From the NCBI RefSeq assembly GCF_030656115.1, contig NZ_JAUSOO010000043.1, forward strand, positions 1 through 50,183: DNA of 50,183 bases. The letters run 5' to 3'. This DNA is from Hydrogenophaga sp. Lineage in GTDB: Bacteria; Pseudomonadota; Gammaproteobacteria; Burkholderiales; Burkholderiaceae_C. Position 1 is the first letter of the stretch. Every line of letters starts with the position of its first letter. Shown piece by piece: positions 8,006 through 15,922 of the stretch. The position numbers and the translations under genes are program-made. Under the pieces are notes generated by a model. The model was not told the origin of the DNA, made no database searches, and saw only the letters and a program-made list of their open reading frames with translations.

Positions 8006-9174
8006 CCCGCGTCGATCTGATCTATTTCAACGCCGGGGGCGGGCACCGCTCCTCGGCGCTCGCGCTGCAAGCGGTGCTGCGCGAACCGCCCCACGCCTGG
8101 GACGCCCGCCTGGTCAACCTGTTCGAGGTGCTCGACCCCGCCGACCACTTCCGCCGCATCACCGGCAAAGCCCCCGAAGACTGGTACAACCAGCGGCTCG
8201 CCCGTGGCTGGACGCTGGGCATGGCGCAAGAACTGAAACTGCTGCAAAGCCTGATCCGGCTGGGGCACCACAGCCTGGTCAGCCGCCTGCAAGCGCACTG
8301 GAACGCATCGCGGCCCGAGCTGGTGGTGTCGCTCATTCCCAACTTCAACCTCGCGCTGTGCGAGAGCCTGGAAAGCACCCTGCCCGGTGTGCCGTATGTG
8401 ACCGTGCTGACCGATCTGGCCGACCACCCGCCCCATTTCTGGATCGAATCCCACCCGAAACAGCATGTGGTTTGCGGCACGCCGCGCGCGGTAGAACAGG
8501 CCCGCGCCCTGTGCCACCCGGCGCAGCGCATCCACGCCACTTCGGGCATGGTGCTGCGCCCCGAGTTCTACCAACCGGCCCTGTGGGACAAAGCCACCCG
8601 GCAGCGCCAACTCGGCCTGGACCCAGCCCGCCCAACCGGCCTGGTTCTGTTCGGCGGCCACGGCTCCCAAGCCATGCTCGGCATTGCCCAGCGGCTGGCC
8701 GACACGCAACTCATCTTGGTCTGTGGGCACAACACCGCGCTGGCCAACCGGCTGCGCGCCCTGCCCGCCAGCGCACCGCGCCTGGTGGTGGGCTTCAGCA
8801 CCGACATACCCGGCACCATGCAGCTGGCCGACTTCTTGATTGGCAAACCCGGCCCCGGCAGCGTGAGCGAAGCCGTGCAACAAGGCCTGCCCGTGATCGT
8901 GGTGGACAACGCCTGGACCATGCCGCAAGAGCGCTACAACGCCGAATGGATTCTGGAAAACCAGGTCGGTCTGGTGCTGAAAAGCTTTCGCACCGTGCAC
9001 CGGGCGGTGGCCCACATGGTGGACGCGCTCGACACCTACCGCGCACAGGTGCGGCGCATCCGCAACCGGGCGCTGTTTGAAGTGCCCGACATCCTCAGCC
9101 GGGTGCTGCAACAGTCGCGCGACGAGAACCCCGACACCCCGGCGCAGCGGGCTGAGCCGTTGCAAGAACGGTGA
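8002..9174 (+). CDS. MGDG-synthase-like GT28 glycosyltransferase
   Basis: 390 residues. The N-terminal domain matches monogalactosyldiacylglycerol synthase/UgtP enzymes: LIYFNAGGGHRSSALALQAVL at residues 6-26, where the Gly-rich loop lies next to the acceptor site. LVLFGGHGSQ (~residue 212) and GFSTDIPGTMQLADFLIGKPGPGSVSEAVQQGLPVIV (~residue 258-300) form the nucleotide-sugar-binding C-terminal domain. Such enzymes add galactose or glucose to diacylglycerol at the cytoplasmic membrane face. The start overlaps the psd stop by 4 bp, so both proteins are made in step. A peptidoglycan MurG role is unlikely given the MGDG-type N-terminus. The sugar and exact acceptor cannot be read from the sequence. 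Confidence 0.83.
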   Translation: MTRVDLIYFNAGGGHRSSALALQAVLREPPHAWDARLVNLFEVLDPADHFRRITGKAPEDWYNQRLARGWTLGMAQELKLLQSLIRLGHHSLVSRLQAHWNASRPELVVSLIPNFNLALCESLESTLPGVPYVTVLTDLADHPPHFWIESHPKQHVVCGTPRAVEQARALCHPAQRIHATSGMVLRPEFYQPALWDKATRQRQLGLDPARPTGLVLFGGHGSQAMLGIAQRLADTQLILVCGHNTALANRLRALPASAPRLVVGFSTDIPGTMQLADFLIGKPGPGSVSEAVQQGLPVIVVDNAWTMPQERYNAEWILENQVGLVLKSFRTVHRAVAHMVDALDTYRAQVRRIRNRALFEVPDILSRVLQQSRDENPDTPAQRAEPLQER

Positions 9175-9238
9175 ACACCGCGTTCCTTCAGCGCGTTCCT
9201 TTAAGCTCCCGGGGTTGTCTCTCTAGCGAACCCTTTCC

Positions 9239-10873
9239 ATGCTCACCGGCGAACTCAAAAGCAAAATCGACCAGATCTGGAACGCCTTCTGGTCTGGCGG
9301 CATCGCCAACCCCATCGAAGTCATCGAGCAAATCACCTACCTGCTCTTTTTGCGCCGGCTTGACGATCTGCACATCCTCGAAGAAAACAAGGCCAACCGC
9401 CTGGGCCGCCCCCTGGCGCGCCGCGTGTTCCCCTACGGCCACGACCCCAAAGGCCGCCACTACGACACCCTGCGCTGGAGCCGCTTCAAAAACGAAGCCC
9501 CGGCCGAGATGTTTGAAACCCTGAGCGAACACGTCTTCCCCATGCTGCGCACGCTGGGCGCCAACGGCCAGAACGGTACCAACACCCAGAGCAGCGACGG
9601 CTCCACCTACGCGCAGCACATGAAAGACGCGCGCTTCACCATCCCCACGCCCGCGCTGCTGTCCAAGGTGGTGGACCTGCTCGACGCCGTGCCCATGGAC
9701 AACCGCGACACCAAGGGCGACCTGTACGAATACATGCTGGGCAAAATTGCCAGCGCGGGGCAAAACGGCCAGTTCCGCACGCCGCGCCACATCATTCAAT
9801 TGATGGTGGAGATGACCGCGCCCACCCCCACCGACACCATTTGCGACCCCGCCAGCGGCACCTGCGGTTTTTTGGTGGCAGCGGGCGAACACCTGCGCAC
9901 GCACCACGCCAGCCTGTTTCACGACCCCGCGTTGAACCAGCACTTCAACCACGGCATGTTCCACGGCTACGACTTCGACAACACCATGCTGCGCATCGGC
10001 AGCATGAACATGCTGCTGCACGGCGTGGAAAACCCCGCCATCACCTACCGCGACTCGCTCGGCCAGCAGCACGGGCTGGAAGAAAACCGCTACAGCCTGG
10101 TGCTGGCCAACCCACCCTTTGCGGGCAGCCTGGACTACGAGAACGTGGCCAAAGACCTGCTGCAAACGGTGAAAACCAAAAAGACCGAGCTGCTGTTTCT
10201 GGCCCTGTTTTTGCGCCTGCTCAAACCCGGTGGCCGGGCGGCGGTCATCGTGCCCGACGGCGTGCTGTTCGGCAGCAGCACCGCACACAAAACCCTGCGC
10301 AAGATGCTGGTGGAAGACCACAAACTCGACGCCATCGTCAGCCTGCCCGGCGGCGTGTTCAAACCCTACGCGGGCGTGAGCACCGCCATCGTGTTCTTCA
10401 CCAAAACCAACAGCGGCGGCACCGACCACGTGTGGTTTTACGACCTGCAGGCCGACGGCTGGAGCCTGGACGACAAACGCCAGCCCCTGCTGAGCGAAGA
10501 CAAACTGGGCACCCGCCCCCCGCAGCCACTGACCGAAGCCGAACACGCCAAAAACAACCTGCCCGACGTGCTCCAACGCTGGCAGTCCCTGACCCCGAAC
10601 CCGAGCCCGTCTTCACTCCCTCTCCCCCTGGGAGAGGGCGGGGGTGAGGGCTCCCCGCCTCCCGAATCCCACCGCCCCCGCACCGCCCAAAGCTTCCTCG
10701 TCCCCAAAGCCGATATCGCGGCCAACGGCTACGACCTGAGCCTGAACCGCTACCGCGAAGTGGTGCACCAACAGGTGAACCACCGCGCGCCCGCCGACAT
10801 CTTGACCGAGCTGGCGCGGCTGGAGGAAGAGATTGCGCAGGGGACGAAGGCGCTGGCGGAGATGTTGAAGTGA
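9239..10873 (+). CDS. hsdM: Type I restriction-modification methyltransferase subunit HsdM
   Basis: 544 residues. HsdM supplies the N6-adenine methylation activity of the M2S modification complex and is needed for restriction too. The N-terminal HsdM domain (LKSKIDQIWNAFWSGG, ITYLLFLRRLDD) spans ~5-140. The AdoMet motif DPASGTCGFL is near residue 202, and the catalytic NPPF is near residue 290, followed by KTKKTELLFLALFLRLLKPGGRAAVIVPDGVLFGS. Between the catalytic domain and the C-terminal helices, at about residues 458-480, the protein contains a translated copy of the dispersed palindromic DNA repeat. The start at 9239 is the only one giving the full N-terminal domain. It overlaps hsdS (GTGA). 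Confidence 0.95.
   Translation: MLTGELKSKIDQIWNAFWSGGIANPIEVIEQITYLLFLRRLDDLHILEENKANRLGRPLARRVFPYGHDPKGRHYDTLRWSRFKNEAPAEMFETLSEHVFPMLRTLGANGQNGTNTQSSDGSTYAQHMKDARFTIPTPALLSKVVDLLDAVPMDNRDTKGDLYEYMLGKIASAGQNGQFRTPRHIIQLMVEMTAPTPTDTICDPASGTCGFLVAAGEHLRTHHASLFHDPALNQHFNHGMFHGYDFDNTMLRIGSMNMLLHGVENPAITYRDSLGQQHGLEENRYSLVLANPPFAGSLDYENVAKDLLQTVKTKKTELLFLALFLRLLKPGGRAAVIVPDGVLFGSSTAHKTLRKMLVEDHKLDAIVSLPGGVFKPYAGVSTAIVFFTKTNSGGTDHVWFYDLQADGWSLDDKRQPLLSEDKLGTRPPQPLTEAEHAKNNLPDVLQRWQSLTPNPSPSSLPLPLGEGGGEGSPPPESHRPRTAQSFLVPKADIAANGYDLSLNRYREVVHQQVNHRAPADILTELARLEEEIAQGTKALAEMLK
10614..10650 (+). repeat. Dispersed palindromic repeat inside hsdM, in frame
   Basis: The stem TCCCTCTCCCCCTGGGAGAGGG and the following GGGGGTGAGGG match the repeat family found between genes at 5047, 46321 and 48819. 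Here it is translated as a Ser/Pro/Gly-rich loop (LPLPLGEGGGEG). Confidence 0.8.
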
Positions 10874-12057
10874 GCGCATCCGTTGCGATGTCCACGCTCG
10901 CCAAGGCGGCGCAGATCAACCCGCCACTGAACGCAAAACTGCCTCTCGACGAGCCCGTCTGCTTCGTTCCGATGGCTGCTGTCAGTGCCGAAACGGCCCG
11001 TGTCGAAAGCTCAACAACGCGGCCCTATTCCGAGGTCAGCAAGGGGTACACACCTTTCCTGTCGGGCGACATTCTTTTCGCCAAGATCACTCCGTGCTTT
11101 GAAAACGGCAAGATCGCACAAGCGCTTTTGCCGCTCCATCAGGGCTTCGGATCCACCGAGTTTCACGTCATTCGTCCAGTTCCGGGCGTGAGCGATGGCC
11201 GCTACCTCCATCACTTCCTGCGATTGGAGCATGTGCGCAGCGAAGGTCAACGGCGCATGACCGGCAGCGGGGGCCAGCGGCGTGTGCCAGCGAACTATCT
11301 GACCGAGCTGGCGATCCCGCTCCCACCCCTCCCCGAACAACGCCGCATCGCCGCCATCCTGGACCAGGCCGACACCCTGCGAACCCAGCGCCGCGCTGCC
11401 CTCGCCCACCTCGACAGCCTCACCCAGTCCCTCTTCCTCGACATGTTCGGCGACCCGGTGATCAATCCAAAGGGCTGGCCTGTTGTGTCGCTCACCGATA
11501 TTTGCCACGGCTACAGCGGCGGTACGCCATCAAAAGCGAATAACGCCTTTTGGGAAGGCCCAGTGCCTTGGTTCAGCGCCAAAGACATGAAGGCAGCAGA
11601 CCTCTTTGACTCTGAAGACCACATTGCTGAAACAGTCCCCACAACGACCACGCTCAAGCTCCTCCCCAAAGACACGGTAGCTATCGTCGTGCGCGGAATG
11701 ATCCTCGCCCACACGTTTCCTGTGTGTGTCTTGCGCGTTCCGGCCACGATCAATCAGGACCTGAAAGCGCTGATTCCGCGACAGCCCATCGACGCGCAGT
11801 TCTTGGCTGCTTGTTTGCGCAGTCAGTCAGGGTTCGTTTTGGAACAAGTGTCCGAGGCTGGTCACGGTACGAAACGCCTGGATTCACAAGGTCTCCAGAA
11901 AATTCGCGTCTTGCAACCAGAACCCTCACTCCAACAAACCTTCGCCACCCGCGTCCAAGCCATCGAAGCCCTGAAAACCCAACACCGCGCCGCGCTGGCC
12001 GCGCAAGACGCGCTGTTCGCCTCGCTGCAACAGCGCGCCTTTGCCGGCACGCTGTGA
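10870..12057 (+). CDS. hsdS: Type I restriction-modification specificity subunit HsdS
   Basis: 395 residues from GTG 10870, which overlaps the hsdM stop; ATG 10888 is an in-frame alternative. HsdS reads the bipartite DNA target. Target-recognition domain 1 covers ~1-150 (FLSGDILFAKITPCFENGK), the first conserved helix ~150-190 (LPPLPEQRRIAAILDQADTLRTQRRAAL), TRD2 ~195-345 (GGTPSKANNAFW...VPWFSAKDMK), and the second helix ~345-395. GC content drops inside the two TRDs, as is usual for these exchangeable modules. The specificity cannot be deduced by eye. Confidence 0.95.
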   Translation: MSASVAMSTLAKAAQINPPLNAKLPLDEPVCFVPMAAVSAETARVESSTTRPYSEVSKGYTPFLSGDILFAKITPCFENGKIAQALLPLHQGFGSTEFHVIRPVPGVSDGRYLHHFLRLEHVRSEGQRRMTGSGGQRRVPANYLTELAIPLPPLPEQRRIAAILDQADTLRTQRRAALAHLDSLTQSLFLDMFGDPVINPKGWPVVSLTDICHGYSGGTPSKANNAFWEGPVPWFSAKDMKAADLFDSEDHIAETVPTTTTLKLLPKDTVAIVVRGMILAHTFPVCVLRVPATINQDLKALIPRQPIDAQFLAACLRSQSGFVLEQVSEAGHGTKRLDSQGLQKIRVLQPEPSLQQTFATRVQAIEALKTQHRAALAAQDALFASLQQRAFAGTL

Positions 12058-12152
12058 ACCACGTCAAGACGCTCAAAACACCAAAAACCAATTTTTCAAA
12101 CTATTTTTTGTAGATTTTCAGCAAAAAATCAATCCAAGAATATGATTCCGGC

Positions 12153-13436
12153 ATGTTGATCGATTTTTCCATCACCAATTACCGGTCCATCCGCGAACGG
12201 CAGACGCTGAGCTTGGCGGCGTCGGCCTACTTCAAGGAGCTGGAGGAGCTGAACACATTCGACGCCGGCACGGGCGAAAAGGCGCCGCGCTTGCTGCGGT
12301 CGGCGGTGCTGTACGGGCCCAACGCCTCGGGCAAGAGCACGCTGATCCAGGCGCTGGATTTCATGCAGGACCGGGTGCTGCACTCGCAGAAGGAGAGCCA
12401 GGTTGGCGACGAGATCGACACCGTGCCGTTCAAGCTGAGCGCGGCTTCGCGGGCGGACGACAGCGAGTTCGAAATCGCCTTCGTGGAACGGGGGGTGCGC
12501 TACGAGTACGGCTTTCGCTGCAACCGCCAGCGCTTCACCGAGGAATGGCTGTACGCCTACCCGCAAGGGCGGGCGCAGAAGTGGTTCCACCGGGTGTTTG
12601 ACGCCGAAGCGGGCAAGGACGCGTACAAATTCAGCAGCCTGTTTGAGGGTGACCGCAAGCGGCAGGACTGGAAAGACCTGACGCGCTCGAACGCGCTGTT
12701 CCTGTCCACCGCGATCCAGCTGAACAACGAGCAGCTGAGGCCGGTGTTTGACTGGTTTCAGCACCGGTTGAGGGTGGTGACGTCCACGGCCGACCTGAAC
12801 ACCTACTACACGGTGGATCTCTGCAAGACGCAGACAGAGAAGGCGAAGGTGGTGGCGTTCATGAACTCGGCCGACTTGTCGATTGCCGACATCCGCGTGA
12901 AGACCACGGACTTTTCGCCAGACGTGCTGCCGAAGACGATGTCGGCCACGCTGAAAGAGGACCTGATCCGCCGCATGAGCGGGAAGGCACTGACCACGCT
13001 CAAGTTCCTCCACAGCGATGCCCAGACGGGCGAACCCGTGGAGTTCGACGAAGACGAGGAATCCGACGGCACGATGGCGCTGTTTGCCTTTGCGGGCCCG
13101 TGGCTGGACGTGACCGAGAACGAGCGCGTGCTGGTGGTGGACGAACTGGACACCAGCCTGCACCCGCTGCTGGTGCAGCACCTGGTGAAGCTGCTGCACC
13201 ACACGGGCTCCAAGGCGCAGCTGATCTTCACCACGCACGACACGACGCTGCTGAGCCAGAAACTGCTGCGGCGCGATCAGGTTTGGTTCATGGAGAAAGA
13301 CGCGGCGCGTGCGACGCAGCTGTACCCGCTGTCGAAGTTCAGCACGCGCGAAAACGAGGCGGTGGAGCGTGGTTACCTGAACGGGCGCTACGGCAGCATT
13401 CCGTTCCTGAAGGACCTGGACTTCTATGGGGTCTGA
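12153..13436 (+). CDS. rloA: RloA-like AAA ATPase (AbiLi-type defence ATPase)
   Basis: 427 residues. An OLD/SMC-like ATPase: N-terminal LIDFSITNYRSIRERQTLSL, Walker A YGPNASGKST at ~55-63, a central insert (~90-270), and Walker B VLVVDELDTSLHP near 326, then FTTHDTTLLSQKLLRRDQVWF. Together with the overlapping rloB this matches RloA/RloB, first named as restriction-linked ORFs in Campylobacter hsd loci and related to the lactococcal abortive-infection pair AbiLi/AbiLii. The intergenic region before it is AT-rich with TATGAT at 12141-12146, seven bases before the ATG, and no ribosome site is seen. It may have its own promoter and an almost leaderless mRNA. It probably senses or gates phage infection through ATP use; the trigger is unknown. 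Confidence 0.88.
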   Translation: MLIDFSITNYRSIRERQTLSLAASAYFKELEELNTFDAGTGEKAPRLLRSAVLYGPNASGKSTLIQALDFMQDRVLHSQKESQVGDEIDTVPFKLSAASRADDSEFEIAFVERGVRYEYGFRCNRQRFTEEWLYAYPQGRAQKWFHRVFDAEAGKDAYKFSSLFEGDRKRQDWKDLTRSNALFLSTAIQLNNEQLRPVFDWFQHRLRVVTSTADLNTYYTVDLCKTQTEKAKVVAFMNSADLSIADIRVKTTDFSPDVLPKTMSATLKEDLIRRMSGKALTTLKFLHSDAQTGEPVEFDEDEESDGTMALFAFAGPWLDVTENERVLVVDELDTSLHPLLVQHLVKLLHHTGSKAQLIFTTHDTTLLSQKLLRRDQVWFMEKDAARATQLYPLSKFSTRENEAVERGYLNGRYGSIPFLKDLDFYGV

Positions 13437-14103
13437 CAACCTGTTCCACAAACGCAAGGCGCGCAAGGCGGCGGAACTGGCGCGGGGTGCAGCCACACGG
13501 GCGCAGAGCCCGCGGGTGCTGATCGTGTGCGAGGGCGAGAAGACCGAGCCGCTGTACCTGAACGACCTGAAGGCGGACCTGCGCATCCGCCCGGCGGCGG
13601 TGAAGATCGCGCCGCACGACGGGTCGTCTCCCGACCGGGTGGTAGCCCACGGCCATGCTCTGTACGAGGAAGACGCCAGACAGGGCGACAGCTTTGACGC
13701 GGTGTATTTCGTGTTTGACCGTGACAAGCACCCCACCTATGCGGCAGCACTGCAGGCTTTGAACGACTGCAAGGCGGCGGGCAAGCCGTTCCATGCAGTG
13801 ACCTCGATTCCGTGTTTTGAATACTGGCTGCTGCTGCACTTCGGCTTCACCGATCAACCGTTTGATGCGGCCGGCAAGAAGTCGGCGGCAGACCGGCTGA
13901 TTGCCGAGCTGCGCACCAAGCCAGGCTTCAAGCAGTACGGCAAGGGCCAGAAGGGCATTTACGCCCTGCTCAAGGACAAGCTGCCCACGGCCATACAAGG
14001 CGCAGCGCTCGGGCTGAAGAACGCGGCAAAAACGGGCGAAGACAACCCGACGACCCGGATGCACGAACTGGTGGCGGCGCTGCAGGCACTTTCTGAAACA
14101 TGA
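13426..14103 (+). CDS. rloB: RloB-family TOPRIM-like protein (AbiLii-type effector)
   Basis: 225 residues, overlapping rloA by 11 bp. The basic N-terminus (KRKARKAAELARG) precedes VLIVCEGEKTEPLYLNDLK at ~32-50, whose Glu corresponds to the TOPRIM acidic motif. VYFVFDRDKHP (~94-103) supplies the DxD pair, and SIPCFEYWLLLHFGF follows. This pattern is the RloB family. TOPRIM-type partners of AAA defence ATPases are usually the nuclease effectors, so cleavage of nucleic acid on infection is expected. That function is inferred from the fold and from the PARIS/OLD analogy. The stop codon overlaps the start of a small ORF (ATGA). Confidence 0.88.
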   Translation: MGSDNLFHKRKARKAAELARGAATRAQSPRVLIVCEGEKTEPLYLNDLKADLRIRPAAVKIAPHDGSSPDRVVAHGHALYEEDARQGDSFDAVYFVFDRDKHPTYAAALQALNDCKAAGKPFHAVTSIPCFEYWLLLHFGFTDQPFDAAGKKSAADRLIAELRTKPGFKQYGKGQKGIYALLKDKLPTAIQGAALGLKNAAKTGEDNPTTRMHELVAALQALSET

Positions 14104-14234
14104 ACGCTCGCACGAACGTTCAAACGGTTCTGCAGCAGACCATTCCACTTCGCAAATTTGATCTCCTGAAAGCAAATTACTCGGATTTGCTGAACGAACA
14201 GGCAGTTTCGCCCCCGCAGGATCAATTTTTTTGA
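14100..14234 (+). CDS. Possible small gene, 44 residues, coupled to rloB
   Basis: The ATG at 14100 overlaps the rloB stop in an ATGA, as many genes in this operon do. The product (MNARTNVQTVLQQTIPLRKF, then DLLKANYSDLLNEQ and a short tail ending QDQFF) is 44 residues, partly helical and charged, and not an obvious shadow of another gene. No homology can be recognised. It could be chance or a small third component such as an inhibitor of RloAB. Confidence 0.3.
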   Translation: MNARTNVQTVLQQTIPLRKFDLLKANYSDLLNEQAVSPPQDQFF

Positions 14235-14303
14235 TGTGCCCGCCTCGCTGCCCGTGGGGTGCTCTGTGCCCGCTGCGACATGGCGAAAATCTGCCCTCAT
14301 AAG

Positions 14304-14357
14304 ATCAATTGTCACTTGATTGCTCAATAGTTAAGCTAAACTGACCCTCTAAGGTCA
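14304..14357 (+). promoter_or_regulatory. hipBA promoter and operator
   Basis: TTGTCA (14309-14314), 17 bp, TAAGCT (14332-14337) form a good promoter. Inverted repeats surround it: ATCAA/TTGAT (14304-14320), an imperfect AGTTAAGCTAAACT over the -10 (14329-14342), and TGACC-N6-GGTCA (14342-14357), which also holds the AAGG ribosome site. Such positioning fits autorepression by the HipB antitoxin. Confidence 0.6.
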
Positions 14358-14362
14358 AAAAA

Positions 14363-14644
14363 ATGGACATCACACCCGACACCCTGCCCGCGTTCGCCAA
14401 GCGCCTGATGACAGAGCGCAAGCGCCAGGGCTTGTCGCGCGTGCAGGCGGCGGCGGTGTGCAATGTGAGTACGTCGTTCATCCGCGACGCGGAGTCCGAC
14501 CCGGGGCGCTGCTCACTGGCACGCTTGCAGCAACTGACCGGCGGGCTGGGGCTGACGTTGTCGGTCACGGGCTGGCAAGGCGCCGGACCGGCAGGGGGCG
14601 CTGACGACGCTGCGCCCGGGTCGCAACCGCTGAGCGGCGCATGA
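14363..14644 (+). CDS. hipB: HipB-like XRE antitoxin/repressor
   Basis: 93 residues. A Cro/C1-type helix-turn-helix occupies ~10-65 (MTERKRQGLSRVQAAAVCNV, STSFIRDAESDPGRCSLARL). A flexible Gly/Ala tail follows, suited to proteolysis. The gene overlaps hipA by 4 bp (ATGA). HipB proteins neutralise the HipA kinase and repress their own operon with HipA as co-repressor; the palindromes directly before the ATG support this. AAGG at 14352-14355 is the likely ribosome site. Confidence 0.87.
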   Translation: MDITPDTLPAFAKRLMTERKRQGLSRVQAAAVCNVSTSFIRDAESDPGRCSLARLQQLTGGLGLTLSVTGWQGAGPAGGADDAAPGSQPLSGA

Positions 14645-15897
14645 TCCGCCTGCGCGTCTGGGCCAATGTCCGCCCGATGGGCTGGTTTGGCCATGCGGCA
14701 GGCGACTACTTTTTCGAGTACGACCCCCAGTGGATCGAGCAGTCGGGCGGGTTTGTGCTGGCGCCGCAGTTTCCGGTGCAAACCAAGCGCTTCACCGGCC
14801 AGGCGGTGCGTACGTTTTTCGAGAACCTGCTGCCCGAAGGCGAGGCGCTGGACGACATCGTCAGCGCCGTTCATCTGCGGGGGGCTTCGTCGTTCGAGGT
14901 GCTGGGCAGGCTGGGGGCCGAGTTGCCGGGTGTGCTGTCCCTGTTGCCCGAGGATGCGCGCCCGGACAAGCAGCAGGCATACCAGCCCCTGTCGTTTGCA
15001 ACCCTGAGTCAGCGCCTGGCCGACCGGGGGCGCACGCCGTTGCTGGTGTCGAACGAGCAGGCGACGATGTCGCTGGCGGGTGCGCAAGACAAGATCGGCC
15101 TGCGCTTTGACAAGAAGAGCAAAAAACTGAGCGACAGCGTGGGGCACTCGCCCACCACGCACATTCTGAAACCCGATTCACGCCAACCGCGTTACCAGCC
15201 CAGTGCCATCAACGAATACGCCTGCATGAAGCTGGCACGGGCCTTGAAGCTGCCCGTGCCCGATGTGTGGCTGTTGCGCGTGCCCGAGTCGGTGTATGTG
15301 GTGGAGCGCTACGACCGACTGATGACAGCCGGCAACACCGTGGGGCTGCATCAGATCGACGGCTGTCAGTTGCTGGGCCACGGGCCGGGCTGGAAATACG
15401 AACGCATGGGCGGGCTGGTGAGCATTCCCAAGCTGGTGGCGGCGTTACGGGCCTTGCACCTGCGCGGCAGTGACCTCCTTCAGTTGCAGCGTTGGGTGAT
15501 GTTCAACTACCTGATCGGCAATGCCGACGCACACGCCAAAAACCTGTCGGTGCTGCTCGACGAGAAGGGTTTTCGACTGGCGCCGTTCTACGACCTGTTG
15601 TGCGTGCGCGCCTATGGCGATACCGGGCTGGCGCTGTTCATTGGCGACGAAGACCACTTCGACGCGGTGGGCGCGCACTCGTGGGAAGCGCTGTGCGCAG
15701 ACTGTGGCTTTGGTTTTGCACCGGTACTGCAAGAATTTCGCCGGATGGCGCAGGACTTACTGCCTACTTGGCACAAGGTGAGCGAACGCATCAGCAAGGA
15801 ACCCAAGGTGACGGTTTCCGAGCAGGCCCTGCTGTCGCGCATGCAAGCCATCTTTGAACAGCACTGCGCCCACGCGCTGTCGATGACGGAACGCTGA
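14641..15897 (+). CDS. hipA: HipA-like serine/threonine kinase toxin
   Basis: 418 residues. The N-terminal HipA domain (~1-100, including [20 protein letters not shown]) precedes the kinase: [11 protein letters not shown] at ~144-154, HILKPDS, the catalytic NADAHAKN at ~294-301, and the metal-binding Asp in APFYDLL (~315-321). All key motifs look intact, so the kinase is probably active. HipA of E. coli phosphorylates glutamyl-tRNA synthetase and causes growth arrest; the target here is unknown. The gene lies between rloB/hipB and hsdR, so the toxin is embedded in the restriction operon and may guard it against loss or act when restriction fails. Confidence 0.9.
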   Translation: MIRLRVWANVRPMGWFGHAAGDYFFEYDPQWIEQSGGFVLAPQFPVQTKRFTGQAVRTFFENLLPEGEALDDIVSAVHLRGASSFEVLGRLGAELPGVLSLLPEDARPDKQQAYQPLSFATLSQRLADRGRTPLLVSNEQATMSLAGAQDKIGLRFDKKSKKLSDSVGHSPTTHILKPDSRQPRYQPSAINEYACMKLARALKLPVPDVWLLRVPESVYVVERYDRLMTAGNTVGLHQIDGCQLLGHGPGWKYERMGGLVSIPKLVAALRALHLRGSDLLQLQRWVMFNYLIGNADAHAKNLSVLLDEKGFRLAPFYDLLCVRAYGDTGLALFIGDEDHFDAVGAHSWEALCADCGFGFAPVLQEFRRMAQDLLPTWHKVSERISKEPKVTVSEQALLSRMQAIFEQHCAHALSMTER

Positions 15898-15922
15898 ACC
15901 AAGCTCTGGGAGGGACACACAC

